Assembly (NCBI RefSeq): GCF_001083785.1
Contig: NZ_LAVL01000006.1
Location: forward strand, 1 to 64,000
Origin: Nonomuraea sp. SBT364
GTDB taxonomy: Bacteria > Actinomycetota > Actinomycetes > Streptosporangiales > Streptosporangiaceae
Length of the DNA: 64,000 bases
Direction: 5' to 3'
The notes under the pieces were generated by a model. That model did not search any database. It was not told the origin of the DNA and saw only the letters and a list, made by a program, of their open reading frames with translations. The translations under genes were made by a program, and so were the position numbers. This document shows positions 33,763 to 42,646 of the stretch, one piece after another (within the stretch, counting starts at the first letter, position 1; each line of letters begins with the position of its first letter).

Positions 33763-34728
33763 ATGAGTACCGTGAAGCGCCGTGTCGTGATCGTCGGCTA
33801 TCCCGACGTCGAACTGCTCGACGTGGCCTCCCCGGGCGACGCGTTCGCCTCGGCCAACCGGGCGGGCGCGAAACCGGCATACACCGTCGAGCTCGCCACC
33901 GTGCGGGGGACCGCCATCCGCAGCTCGTGCGGGATCACGCTGGTGGCGCAGCGGGAGCTGGAACGGGTGACGGGCCCGGTCGACACGCTGATCGTCGCCG
34001 GCGGGCACGGGCACGTGGCCGCCCGCGAGGACCGGCGCGTCGTGGACGAGGTACGGCGGATCGCGCGGGGCAGCAGGCGCATCGTGTCGATCTGCACCGG
34101 CGTCTCGGTGCTCGCCGCCACCGGGCTCCTCGACGGCAGGCGGGTGGCGACCCACTGGCGGCACGCCGCCGAGATCGCCGGGCGCTTCCCCGCCGTCACC
34201 TTCGACCCGGTGCCGCTGTACATCTCGGACGGCCGGCTGCACACGTCGGCCGGGGTGACCAGCGGGCTCGACCTGAGCCTCAGCCTGATCGCCGACGATC
34301 ACGGCCCGACGCTGGCCAGGCAGGTGGCGCAGACGCTGGTGACCTACCTGCACCGGCCGGGGAACCAGGCGCAGATCAGCATGTTCCTGTCCACCTCGCC
34401 GCCCGGCAACCGGGTGGTGCGGGACCTGGTCGGGTACATCACCGGCAACCTCGACGCCGACCTGTCGGCGGCCTCGCTCGCCGCCCGCGCCGGGATCAGC
34501 GTGCGGCATCTGCGCAGGCTGTTCAGCGGCCAGCTGGACACCACGCCCGGCCGGTACGTCCGCGCGGCGCGTACCGAGGCGGTCGCGCAGTTACTGTCCT
34601 CCAGCGATCTGCCGCTGGACACGATCGCCCGGCGCTGCGGCTTCGGCTCGACCGAGACGTTGCGCGAGGCCTTCCGCGACCGCTACGGGACCAGCCCCGC
34701 CCGGGGGCGGCAGGCCGTCGGGCCCTGA
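33763..34728 (+). CDS. GlxA-family AraC-type regulator with DJ-1/PfpI domain
   Basis: 321 residues from ATG 33763 (GGAGG eleven bases upstream; ATG 33745 is an alternative). An N-terminal DJ-1/PfpI ligand domain with ICTGVSVLAATGLLDG (Cys in the nucleophile position) is followed by a C-terminal AraC double helix-turn-helix (ISVRHLRRLF, IARRCGFGSTETLREAFRD). Such regulators usually control a nearby DJ-1-like enzyme; one follows 79 bases downstream on the same strand. Confidence 0.9.
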   Translation: MSTVKRRVVIVGYPDVELLDVASPGDAFASANRAGAKPAYTVELATVRGTAIRSSCGITLVAQRELERVTGPVDTLIVAGGHGHVAAREDRRVVDEVRRIARGSRRIVSICTGVSVLAATGLLDGRRVATHWRHAAEIAGRFPAVTFDPVPLYISDGRLHTSAGVTSGLDLSLSLIADDHGPTLARQVAQTLVTYLHRPGNQAQISMFLSTSPPGNRVVRDLVGYITGNLDADLSAASLAARAGISVRHLRRLFSGQLDTTPGRYVRAARTEAVAQLLSSSDLPLDTIARRCGFGSTETLREAFRDRYGTSPARGRQAVGP

Positions 34729-34807
34729 GCCCGGCGGGCCGGACACGTATCGCGGGATTCCGGACACGACGCGGACGCGGCCGGGGCCGGGCGGTCAGGA
34801 TGCCGGT

Positions 34808-35518
34808 ATGGCAACCGAGAAGACGATCGCGTTCGTGCTCTACCCCGGCTGCACCATCCTGGACCTGGTGGGCCCGCTGCAGGTGCTCTCCACGCTCGCG
34901 GCGATCCGCCCGGAGTTCCGGGTGGTCGTGGTCGCCGAGCGGCTGGAGGCCGCGGAGACCGACACCCCGCTGCGCGTACAGGCGGGCCACACCTTCGGCG
35001 AGGTGCCCGCGCCGGACGTGCTCGTGGTGCCGGGCGGCGAGGAGGCGACGATGCGCGCGACGGCCGACGAGACCCTGCTGGCCTACGTGCGCGGGGCCGC
35101 GGCCGGCGCCCGGACGGTGGCCTCGGTGTGCACCGGCTCCTTCATCCTGGGGGCCGCCGGGCTGCTCGAAGGGCGCCGGGCCACCTCGCACTGGGCGATG
35201 CTGGACGCGCTGGCGGAGTTCGGCGCGGTGCCCACCCGCGAGCGGTGGGTGGCGGACGGGCCGGTGCTCACCGCCGCCGGCGTCTCCGCCGGCATCGACA
35301 TGGCGCTGCACCTGGCCGCGGAGCTCTCCGGCGAGCAGACCGCGCGCGCCGTGCAGTTCGGCCTGGAGTACGACCCGGAGCCGCCGCTCGGGGCGCTGGA
35401 CTGGGACCGGGCGCCCCGGGCGGCGTACGCCGTCGTCACCCGGCGCTGGGTGCGCGAGGCCCTGGGCGCGACCCCGCTCGCCGAGCGGCTGATCGCCCGC
35501 CTGGGCGACGACGGCTGA
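34808..35518 (+). CDS. DJ-1/PfpI-family protein, isonitrile-hydratase-like
   Basis: 236 residues. Class-I glutamine-amidotransferase-like fold with Cys108 in SVCTGSFILGAAGLL and Asp19 in TILDLVGP, the pair used by isonitrile hydratase (InhA). The context THWA/SHWAML after the nucleophile also matches that group. Predicted to hydrate an isonitrile or act as a glyoxalase-III-like enzyme. Adjacent to a GlxA-type regulator, its probable controller. Confidence 0.8.
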   Translation: MATEKTIAFVLYPGCTILDLVGPLQVLSTLAAIRPEFRVVVVAERLEAAETDTPLRVQAGHTFGEVPAPDVLVVPGGEEATMRATADETLLAYVRGAAAGARTVASVCTGSFILGAAGLLEGRRATSHWAMLDALAEFGAVPTRERWVADGPVLTAAGVSAGIDMALHLAAELSGEQTARAVQFGLEYDPEPPLGALDWDRAPRAAYAVVTRRWVREALGATPLAERLIARLGDDG

Positions 35519-35530
35519 GACTTCGCCGGG

Positions 35531-36370
35531 TCAGCCCAGCCCGCCGACGATCTCGGCGACCCGGCCGGGCTGCGACAGGAACGGCGAGTGGGCGGCGTCC
35601 AGCGTGACGGTCGAGGTCGGGTTGCCCGGGAAGGCGGCGTCGGCCTCGGCCACGAATCTGCGCTGCAGGGGCGGCCGGATGGTCATGTCGCGCGAGCAGC
35701 CGACGTACGTCCGCGGGACGCCGCCCCAGCCCTGCCGGGTCAGCGTGGTGGTGCCGAGGGCGATCCTGGCCGGGGCGTCGGGCGTCATCAGGCCGATCGC
35801 GGCGTCGGCGGCCTCCGGGCTGACGTCGCCGTAGAACGCCTCCCGGAGCTGCTGCCGGTAGGCGGCGTCGGCCGAGCCGAGGTCCAGCCGCAACGCGCCG
35901 ACGACGGCGGGGTCGGCGCGCACCGACGGCGCGATGAGCTCCCCCGCGTTCTCCGGCATCTCGGCGCAGGCGAACGCGGAAACCCCGGACGCCGGCATGA
36001 AGGCGGCCAGGTAGACCGCGTGCGCCACCAGCTCGGGCGCCTGCTCGGCGGCCCTGGTCAGCACCGTGCCGCCCATGCTGTGCGCCACGACCGTCACCGG
36101 ACCGCCGCGCCCCAGCCGCTTCAGCTGTGAGACGAGCGCCTCACCCGCCTCGTCGAGGCCGACCCCCGCCACGGGCGACGGCTCCGTCGCCAGGTGGTCG
36201 GGGTCGAAGGGGCGTCCGGTGACCGATCGGGGCCGCCGGGCGCGCAGCCCGTGCCCCGGCAGGTCGACGGCCAGGGCCGGGCGGCCGGTCTCCGCCACGC
36301 GGGCCAGGACCTCGCTCCAGCACCAGGTGCCGTGCCAGAAACCGTGAACGAACAGCAATGGGGTACGCAT
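35531..36370 (-). CDS. Alpha/beta hydrolase
   Basis: 279 residues; GAGGAG five bases before the ATG. Oxyanion LLFVHGFWHGTWCW, nucleophile VVAHSMGG, late acid/histidine DAAHSPFLSQP. This is the EstC/salicylate-esterase/MES-like group. Cytoplasmic (no signal). Convergent with the DJ-1 gene and next to a TetR gene on the same strand. Substrate unknown. Confidence 0.85.
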   Translation of the reverse strand: MRTPLLFVHGFWHGTWCWSEVLARVAETGRPALAVDLPGHGLRARRPRSVTGRPFDPDHLATEPSPVAGVGLDEAGEALVSQLKRLGRGGPVTVVAHSMGGTVLTRAAEQAPELVAHAVYLAAFMPASGVSAFACAEMPENAGELIAPSVRADPAVVGALRLDLGSADAAYRQQLREAFYGDVSPEAADAAIGLMTPDAPARIALGTTTLTRQGWGGVPRTYVGCSRDMTIRPPLQRRFVAEADAAFPGNPTSTVTLDAAHSPFLSQPGRVAEIVGGLG

Positions 36371-36462
36371 CGATACTCCTCGACGTCGGACGTGTGCCGC
36401 TCTCGGAGACGCCCGGGCGCGAGCGGCTGTGACACGTCCGCGCCGCGATCTGCGGGGATCAC

Positions 36463-37041
36463 CTAGAGGCCGAGGCCGGACTCCAGGTGTGCCAGTGCGC
36501 TGTCGACCTCGGCGGGCCCGTCCATCTGCCCGTCATGTGCCCATTCCAGCCAGACCATGGCGACGACGCCGAAGACCGCGCCGACGGCGTCGCGTACGCG
36601 CGGGTCGTCGGCGCCGCAGCCGGCCTTGGCGGCCACGAGCTCGCGGACCTCGCGGATCAGGCCGGGGCTCCTGCGCAGGTTGGCCACCAGCAGCTCGGGC
36701 ACGGTGGCGGCGAACACCTCCCGCGCGTGCCCTGCGGTGATCTCCTCGGCGGACAGCTCGGCGAACGCCGCCCGGAACGCGCCGCGCAGCACGGTGACCG
36801 GTGCGCCGGGCGGCTGTGCGGCCAGGGCTTCGAAAAGAGGCGGGAACCGGTCGAGGGTGACCAGATGCTCTTTCGTCGGGAAATAGCGGAAGAAGGTCGC
36901 GGGAGAGATCTCGGCGGCCTCGGCGATCTGCTCGACGGTGGTGGCGTTGTAGCCACGCTCCCGGAAGAGCCGGAACGCCTCGCGCAGGATCGTCTCCCTG
37001 GTCCTGGCCTTCTTGCGCTCGCGCAACCCGCCGTCACTCAT
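36463..37041 (-). CDS. TetR-family repressor
   Basis: 192 residues. N-terminal helix-turn-helix (TILREAFRLFRERGYNATTV, then AAEISPATFFRYFPTKEHL) and a variable ligand domain. Divergent from a glyoxalase-like gene; a perfect inverted repeat between them is the likely operator, controlling both genes. Confidence 0.9.
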   Translation of the reverse strand: MSDGGLRERKKARTRETILREAFRLFRERGYNATTVEQIAEAAEISPATFFRYFPTKEHLVTLDRFPPLFEALAAQPPGAPVTVLRGAFRAAFAELSAEEITAGHAREVFAATVPELLVANLRRSPGLIREVRELVAAKAGCGADDPRVRDAVGAVFGVVAMVWLEWAHDGQMDGPAEVDSALAHLESGLGL

Positions 37042-37067
37042 GCATCGGACTTTACCGCGCCACCAAA

Positions 37068-37083
37068 TGATAGCTTGCTATCA
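37068..37083. promoter_or_regulatory. Likely TetR operator
   Basis: TGATAG-CTTG-CTATCA: a perfect 6-bp inverted repeat with a 4-base centre, in the 76-base interval between the divergent TetR and glyoxalase genes. Confidence 0.65.
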
Positions 37084-37117
37084 AATAAGGGTGTTATCTC
37101 ATTTCAGGAGGCCCCTC

Positions 37118-38029
37118 ATGGGTGGCGACGTCGACGGCCTGCATCATGTGGGGCACCTCGTGCGGGACCTGGAGCAGGCGATGGAGCGCTATCGAAGGCT
37201 CGGCTTCACCGTGTCGGAGCCCGCCTGTCCCGTCCTGCCGGGGATGGCCGAGCCGTTCGGGCTGGTCAACACCCATGTGTACTTCCCCGGCGCCTTCATC
37301 GAGCTGGTGGCGGTCGGGCGCGTGCCCGCCGGGGCCCGCCCGATCCCGCTGCGGGTGCCCGGCGACAAGCTGCCGGGACTGGTGGCCGCGATCCGCGCCA
37401 CCGCCGCGAACATCACGGCCTTTCTCCAGCGGTTCGAGGGCCTGCACATCATGATCCTCGACACGCCGGACATCGACGCCGTCGCCGCGCGGCTGACGGG
37501 CGGCGGCGTCGTGCACGGCGGCGTGCACGACGTCCAGCGGCCCGTCGAGACCGCCACGGGGACCCGGATGGAGCCCGCCCGCTACCTGGAGATCTCCGAT
37601 CCCGGCCTGCCGCCGGGGCGCGTGCCGGAGGGCAGGGTCGGGTTCGCCCAGAACGCGCCGGTCGGCGACCAGCGGCACCCGGGCCACCCCAACGGGGCGA
37701 CCGGCCTGACCGGCTGCGTGCTGTGCGTCGCCGACGAGGCGTTGCCCGAGGTGGAGCGGCGCTACGGCGGCTACTTCGGCCGGACGGCGCCGGGGGCCGC
37801 GGGCGTCACCGTCGTGCCCGCGTCGGCGCTCGACGGCCTGCTGCCCGGCGAGCGCCCGGCGGCGCTGCCGGCGTTCGCCGCCTACACGGTGTCGGTGCGC
37901 GACGTCGCCGCCACCGAGCGGTTCCTGCGCGGCAACGACGTCCCGCTCGCCCGGACCGGCTCCGGAGAGATCGTCGTGCCTTCCGGAGCCGCCCTCGGCA
38001 CCGCGATCGTCTTCCGCCGGCACGGCTGA
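37118..38029 (+). CDS. Glyoxalase-like (VOC superfamily) protein
   Basis: 303 residues; AGGAGG seven bases before ATG 37118. Starts with the VOC-type strand GLHHVGHLVRDLEQAM and carries FIELVAVGR; a Glyoxalase_3-like arrangement of two modules. Likely binds a metal through His and Glu, but the reaction is unknown. Probably induced by the ligand of the neighbouring TetR. Confidence 0.75.
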   Translation: MGGDVDGLHHVGHLVRDLEQAMERYRRLGFTVSEPACPVLPGMAEPFGLVNTHVYFPGAFIELVAVGRVPAGARPIPLRVPGDKLPGLVAAIRATAANITAFLQRFEGLHIMILDTPDIDAVAARLTGGGVVHGGVHDVQRPVETATGTRMEPARYLEISDPGLPPGRVPEGRVGFAQNAPVGDQRHPGHPNGATGLTGCVLCVADEALPEVERRYGGYFGRTAPGAAGVTVVPASALDGLLPGERPAALPAFAAYTVSVRDVAATERFLRGNDVPLARTGSGEIVVPSGAALGTAIVFRRHG

Positions 38030-38036
38030 GGCGCTC

Positions 38037-38465
38037 TCAGATCACGCAGCCGTCCTGGTGCGGGCCGGGGAGGCCGGTGGTGCTCTCCGCGATGCGCCGG
38101 TACGCAGGGCATTGGGAGAAGTCGTCGGCCGTGCACCGCATGAGGTGTTCGATCAGCGCCTTGGATGCCGATATTTCCTGAAGCCGCCGTTCCAGTTCCG
38201 CGTGGTGCCGCCGGAGCAGCGCTTGACGCCCGGCCTGGCCGGTGGCGGCGAGGATCTCCCGGATCTGCTCCAGGCTCATGCCCGCCGACTTCGCGCGGAT
38301 GATCGTCAGGACGCGGATCAGGTGGTCGCGGGTGTAGCGGCGCCGGCCGTTGACCCTGGCGGCGGGCGCCAGCAATCCCATCGCCTCCCAGTGCCGCAGG
38401 ACGTGCGGGGCGAGGTCGAACCGCTCGGCGAGCTCCCCGATCCGGATGGAATCGCTTGACTTCAT
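38037..38465 (-). CDS. MerR-family regulator with cysteine-containing tail
   Basis: 142 residues from ATG 38465. Helix-turn-helix IRIGELAERFDLAPHVLRHW, wing, and dimer helix GMSLEQIREIL; the tail has Cys in MRCTADDFSQCP and DGCVI at the end, so a metal or redox signal is possible. Divergent from a flavoprotein/efflux operon across only 53 bases, where TTGACA (38467-38472) may serve as -35. Confidence 0.87.
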   Translation of the reverse strand: MKSSDSIRIGELAERFDLAPHVLRHWEAMGLLAPAARVNGRRRYTRDHLIRVLTIIRAKSAGMSLEQIREILAATGQAGRQALLRRHHAELERRLQEISASKALIEHLMRCTADDFSQCPAYRRIAESTTGLPGPHQDGCVI

Positions 38466-38518
38466 GTTGACATTAACTTGCAGACTTGCCTCCACGTCAA
38501 GCGATCACGGAGGCAGAC

Positions 38519-39460
38519 ATGTACGACGCCGTCATTGCCGGCGGAGGCCCGGCCGGGATGGCCGCGGGCCTGACCCTGGGCCGGATGCACCGCACGGTGC
38601 TGCTGATCGACGCCGGCCAGGGCCGCAACGCCCGCGCCGAGAACGTCCACAACTTCCTGACCCGCGACGGCACGCCCCCGGCCGAGCTGCGCGAACTCGG
38701 CCGGGCGGAACTGGCCTCGTACCCGACGGTCCAGGCGCGTACGGACACGGTCGCCGGTGCGGGCACGACCGCCGATGGCTTCCGTCTGGAGCTGGCCGGC
38801 GGCGGCACCGTGGACGCCCGGCGGCTGCTGCTGGCCACCGGGCTGGCCGACGAGCTCCCCGGGCCGCGCGGGGTGGACGCGCTGTGGGGCCGTTCCGCCT
38901 TCCACTGCCCCTACTGCCACGGCTACGAGTGCACCGGCAGGCGCGTCGCGGTGCTCGGGGCGGACGCGGCCCGGGTGCGGCTGGCGCTGCAGCTGAGCCG
39001 CTTCGCCGCCGAGGTCACGCTCTGCACCGGCGGCGGGCCGCTCGGCCCGGAGGCGCGGGCGACGCTGACGGCGAACGGCGTGGGCGTGCGCTGCGAGCCC
39101 GTCGCCCGGCTGGAAGGGACGGACGGCCGGCTGGAGCGGATCGCGTTCGAGGGCGGACCACCCCTGGCCGGGGACGCGGTGTTCGTCGTCAACGTGCCGC
39201 GCCGGCGCTCCGACCTGGCCGATCGCCTCGGCTGCGGGTCCTTCGCCGACGGCTGCGTGGAGGTGGACGAGTTCGGCAGGACCGGCGTGCCCGGCGTGTA
39301 CGCGGCCGGCGACATGGCGCGGCGGGCCACGATGCCGATGCCGATGTCCGCGGTCGTCTGGGCCGCGGCGAGCGGCATGCTGGCCGGGGCGGTCATCGAC
39401 CAGGACCTGGTGGGCGCCGACTTCGGCCTGCCCGACCCGTTCGCCCGGGCGAGGGGCTGA
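38519..39460 (+). CDS. Thioredoxin-reductase-like FAD oxidoreductase
   Basis: 313 residues; GGAGG six bases before ATG 38519. FAD-binding GGGPAGMAAGLTLG, redox pair in FHCPYCHGYEC, second nucleotide site VAVLGADAARVRLAL (glycine-poor, NADPH binding uncertain), and C-terminal FAD motif GVYAAGDMA. Resembles TrxB-like or holothin/gliotoxin-type dithiol oxidases. Operon with a DHA2 exporter under a MerR regulator suggests a role in thiol or xenobiotic resistance (inference). Confidence 0.85.
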   Translation: MYDAVIAGGGPAGMAAGLTLGRMHRTVLLIDAGQGRNARAENVHNFLTRDGTPPAELRELGRAELASYPTVQARTDTVAGAGTTADGFRLELAGGGTVDARRLLLATGLADELPGPRGVDALWGRSAFHCPYCHGYECTGRRVAVLGADAARVRLALQLSRFAAEVTLCTGGGPLGPEARATLTANGVGVRCEPVARLEGTDGRLERIAFEGGPPLAGDAVFVVNVPRRRSDLADRLGCGSFADGCVEVDEFGRTGVPGVYAAGDMARRATMPMPMSAVVWAAASGMLAGAVIDQDLVGADFGLPDPFARARG

Positions 39461-39463
39461 GCG

Positions 39464-40870
39464 ATGGCGGACGTCACCACGGCGAGCCGGAGCAACGTGC
39501 CGCTCGCCACGGCCGGCCTGCTGATCGGCATGCTGCTGTCGGTCCTGGACCAGACCGTGGTGGCCATCGCGCTGCCCGGCATCGCCGCCGACCTGGGCGG
39601 CATGGACGCGATCGGCTGGATCATCACCTCCTACGTGCTGGCCTCGACGGCGACCGGCGCGCTGTACGGACGCCTCAGCGACCGGTTCGGCCGGCGGGCG
39701 GTCTTCGTCACGGCGGTCACCGTCTTCCTCGCCGGCTCCGCGCTGTGCGGCCTGGCCCGGACGATGCCCGAGCTGATCGCCGCCAGGACTTTGCAGGGCG
39801 TCGGCGCGGGCGCGCTCTTCGTGCTGCCGACGATCGCGCTGTCGGAGCTGTACCCGCAGCGGCTGCGCGGCCGGGTCCAGGGCCTCACCGGCGGCGTCTT
39901 CGCGCTGGCCGGCGTGGGCGGGCCGCTCGTCGGCGGCGCGATCACGGACGCCTGGGGCTGGCGCTGGATCTTCTACGTCAACCTGCCGCTGGGCCTGATC
40001 GGCCTGGCGCTCACCGCGTACGCGCTGCGGCTGCCCCGGACCGGCGGGGACGGCAGGGTCGACCTGACCGGGGCCGCCCTGATCGCGGGCGCGACGGTGA
40101 GCCTCCTCCTGGTGGCCGAGTGGGGCGGCCGCGCCCACGCGTGGCACTCCCCTGTGATCCTCGCGCCGGCCGGGGCGGCGGTGGCCCTGGCGGCGCTGTT
40201 CGTGTGGCGGGAGCGGCGCGCGGCGAACCCGCTGCTGCCGCCGAGACTGTTCGCCGACCCGGTCCTGCGCGTCGTGCTGCCCGCGACCGCGCTGCTCGGC
40301 GCGCTGCTGGTCGGGTCGATCGTCTACCTGCCCACCTTCCTGCAGGCCGCGTACGGGATGGGGGCGACCACGGCGGGCCTGGCGCTCAACCCGTACGTCC
40401 TGACGTTCATGGTGGTGTCCTTCGTGGCCGGGGGCGGCCGGCGGGTGAAGCCGTACCTGCTGGCCGGGTCGCTCGTCGCGGTGCTGGGGTTCGTCCTGCT
40501 GGGCGGTGCCGGACCGGGCACGTCGTATGTCCTGCTCGCCGTGGGGATGGGCGTGCTGGGGGCCGGTTTCGGGCTGCTGATGCAGAACCTCGTGGTGGTC
40601 GCGCAGAACGCCGTCTCCCCCGCGGACCTGGCGGCCACCACGTCCGCCGTGGTGTCCGTGCGCGGCCTGGGGCTCTCGTTCGGCGTGGCGGTGTCCGGCA
40701 GCCTGCTCACGCGCGAACTCCAGGGTGTGGCCCCGGGCCCGCAGGCGACGGCCGAGGCCATCCCCGACGTGCTGTTCTGGGGCGCGCCGGCCGCGGCCGT
40801 CCTCGTGGCGCTGCTGGCCCTGCTACCCCGGGCCGTCGACACCCCAACTATGCAACCGATCGGTCGTTAA
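39464..40870 (+). CDS. DHA2-type MFS drug exporter (EmrB/QacA family)
   Basis: 468 residues, four bases after the flavoprotein gene. About fourteen transmembrane helices. Motif A region GRLSDRFGRRAVF; motif C region ALAGVGGPLVGGAITDAWGW; LDQTVVAIALPGI in helix 1 is the DHA2 motif. Uses the proton gradient to export drugs or metabolites. Confidence 0.92.
   Translation: MADVTTASRSNVPLATAGLLIGMLLSVLDQTVVAIALPGIAADLGGMDAIGWIITSYVLASTATGALYGRLSDRFGRRAVFVTAVTVFLAGSALCGLARTMPELIAARTLQGVGAGALFVLPTIALSELYPQRLRGRVQGLTGGVFALAGVGGPLVGGAITDAWGWRWIFYVNLPLGLIGLALTAYALRLPRTGGDGRVDLTGAALIAGATVSLLLVAEWGGRAHAWHSPVILAPAGAAVALAALFVWRERRAANPLLPPRLFADPVLRVVLPATALLGALLVGSIVYLPTFLQAAYGMGATTAGLALNPYVLTFMVVSFVAGGGRRVKPYLLAGSLVAVLGFVLLGGAGPGTSYVLLAVGMGVLGAGFGLLMQNLVVVAQNAVSPADLAATTSAVVSVRGLGLSFGVAVSGSLLTRELQGVAPGPQATAEAIPDVLFWGAPAAAVLVALLALLPRAVDTPTMQPIGR
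40855..40864. promoter_or_regulatory. Palindrome and -10 element in front of the small gene at 40886
   Basis: ACCGATCGGT is a perfect 10-bp palindrome overlapping the end of the DHA2 gene. TATAGT (40871-40876) lies ten bases before ATG 40886, as in a leaderless transcript. AACTAT (40846-40851) and ATAGTT (40872-40877) form an outer inverted repeat. Confidence 0.4.
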
Positions 40871-40885
40871 TATAGTTTGGCCGTC

Positions 40886-41281
40886 ATGACGAACGACGAC
40901 CGGCGACCGCCCGGCTTCAGGTCACGCTGGATCACCGGCCCGGCGAGCGACAGCCCGGGGCCGCTGGTGGCCACCCTGACCGACTACCGGGCACAGCGGC
41001 TGCTCGACCTGCCCGGCATCGCCCGTCGCGGCTGGTCGCTGAGCCGCCTGTGGCCGGTCCTGCCCGGCGCGGTCGGCATGTGGCTCTGGGCCGACCTGGG
41101 TGGCCGCCGGGCCGGCTCGCTGTCGGTGTGGCGGAGCGAGGACGATCTCCGGGCGTTCGTACGGCTCCCCGAGCACGTGCGGATCATGCGCGACTACCGC
41201 CACCGGGGCGCGCTCCACTCCCGCACCTGGATACTGGAAACCCTGGACCGGGCCGCCCTGTGGCGCGCGATGAGCGACTAG
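40886..41281 (+). CDS. Small protein, ABM/DUF3291-like
   Basis: 131 residues; ATG 40886 without ribosome site but with a well placed -10 (TATAGT), so probably leaderless. The segment GSLSVWRSEDDLRAFVRLPEHVRIMRDY looks like the DUF3291/dimeric-barrel group of monooxygenase-like proteins. Convergent with a TetR gene. Function unknown. Confidence 0.65.
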   Translation: MTNDDRRPPGFRSRWITGPASDSPGPLVATLTDYRAQRLLDLPGIARRGWSLSRLWPVLPGAVGMWLWADLGGRRAGSLSVWRSEDDLRAFVRLPEHVRIMRDYRHRGALHSRTWILETLDRAALWRAMSD

Positions 41282-41287
41282 GCCCGG

Positions 41288-41899
41288 TCAGCCCGGCGCG
41301 ACGACCCCCCGGGCCAGGCGGGCCAGCGCCGCGGCGATCCGCTCCGGGGCGAGACCACGCGCGCGCTGCTCGGCGTAGACGTCCGGGCCCAGCGGGGCGA
41401 GCAGGATGTCGACGAGCGCCTCCGGGTCCGGGACCCCCGCCTCGGCCAGCAGCGCCCGCACGTGCGCGCGCCAGAACCCGTACGCGCCGGCGGCGAAGCG
41501 CGCCGCGCCCTGCTCGGCCCCCAGGACGAGCGCGATGTGCCCTTCGAGCAGGTCGACCATCGCGCCGTAGAAGGCGGCCAGCCGCTCCCCCGGAGGCGCG
41601 CCCGGCCCGAGCGGCGGCTCACCCCGCAGCAGCCGCTCCTGCAGCGCGCGCTCGTGCTCGTCCAGCAGCGCCCGCGCGATCGAGACCGTGTCGGGGTAGC
41701 GGCGGTAGAGCGTCCCCCGGCCCACGCCCGCGGCCTTGGCGATGTCGTCCATCGTCACGCCGCGCGGGTCACGGGCGGCGAACAGCCCGGCGGCGGCGGC
41801 GAGCACCTTGGCCCGGTTGCGGGCCGCGTCCGCCCGCTCGCGCGGACGCCCCTCCTCGTCGGCGGGACGTCCGGTGAGCAGGTCGGTACGCGGCTTCAT
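41288..41899 (-). CDS. TetR-family repressor
   Basis: 203 residues from ATG 41899. Helix-turn-helix region KVLAAAAGLFAARDPRGVTM and KAAGVGRGTLYRRYPD. Divergent from an azoreductase/SMR operon with a perfect palindrome between; probable repressor of that operon. Confidence 0.9.
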   Translation of the reverse strand: MKPRTDLLTGRPADEEGRPRERADAARNRAKVLAAAAGLFAARDPRGVTMDDIAKAAGVGRGTLYRRYPDTVSIARALLDEHERALQERLLRGEPPLGPGAPPGERLAAFYGAMVDLLEGHIALVLGAEQGAARFAAGAYGFWRAHVRALLAEAGVPDPEALVDILLAPLGPDVYAEQRARGLAPERIAAALARLARGVVAPG

Positions 41900-41928
41900 G
41901 GCGGCGACTCTAATCGACGGGAAGCGAA

Positions 41929-41945
41929 GTGGACAACATGTCCAC
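41929..41945. promoter_or_regulatory. Likely TetR operator
   Basis: GTGGACA-ACA-TGTCCAC, a perfect 7-bp inverted repeat, in the 99-base interval between TetR and azoreductase genes; a half-site TGTCCA recurs at 41975-41980. Confidence 0.7.
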
Positions 41946-41998
41946 ATCGTTGCTACCGTCTCAAGCGGGCACGATGTCCAGTTCTGAGGAGTTCTGTC

Positions 41999-42646
41999 AT
42001 GGCCATGTTGCTGCACCTCGACGCGAGTGCCCGCCGCCGTTCGATCAGCCGCGAGGTGGGTGACGCCTTCGCCGCGTCGTGGCGCGCCGCCCACCCCGGC
42101 GGCACGCATGTCCGCCGCGACCTGGCGGCCGAGCCGGTGCCGCACATCGGCGAGGCGTGGACCGAGCTGTGCGACTACGTGCTGGCGAACGGCGTCACCG
42201 AGATCGACCGCTACAAGGACGCCGTCCGGACCCCGGAGCAGGCCGCCGCCTGGGCGATCGTCGAGCCGCTGCTGGCCGAGCTGGTGGCCGCCGACGTGGT
42301 GCTGATCGCGACCCCGATGTACAACTACTCGGTCCCGTCGTCGCTGAAGGCGTGGCTCGACCAGGTGACCTTCCCGCGGATGTCGCTCGCCGGGCGGCGC
42401 TTCGTGGTCGCCACCGCCCGCGGCGGGGCCTACTCCCCCGGCGCCCCCAAGGCCAGGTTCGACTACCAGGAGCGGTTCCTGCGCGACTTCTTCGCCGGCC
42501 ACTTCGCCGTCGAGGACACCGCCTTCGTCACCGCCGACCTGTCCAACTCCCGGATCGACCCGCATCTCGCCCACCTGCGCCCCACGCACGACGAGCTGTA
42601 CGCCGCCGCGCTGCGGAACGCGCACGACCTCGGCAAGGAGTACTGA
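41999..42646 (+). CDS. azoR: FMN-dependent NADH azoreductase (AzoR type)
   Basis: 215 residues; GAGGAG eight bases before the ATG. Flavodoxin-like fold with the N-terminal LHLDASARRRSISRE phosphate loop and the MYNYSVPSSLKAWLD FMN-binding loop, both diagnostic of AzoR. Reduces azo compounds and quinones using NAD(P)H. Stop overlaps the ATG of the SMR gene (TGATG). Confidence 0.88.
   Translation: MAMLLHLDASARRRSISREVGDAFAASWRAAHPGGTHVRRDLAAEPVPHIGEAWTELCDYVLANGVTEIDRYKDAVRTPEQAAAWAIVEPLLAELVAADVVLIATPMYNYSVPSSLKAWLDQVTFPRMSLAGRRFVVATARGGAYSPGAPKARFDYQERFLRDFFAGHFAVEDTAFVTADLSNSRIDPHLAHLRPTHDELYAAALRNAHDLGKEY

Noticed and set aside
38350-40875. 841-codon plus-strand frame over the flavoprotein and exporter genes
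   Set aside because: Arg/Gly/Ala-rich with no family features; the real proteins lie in other frames.
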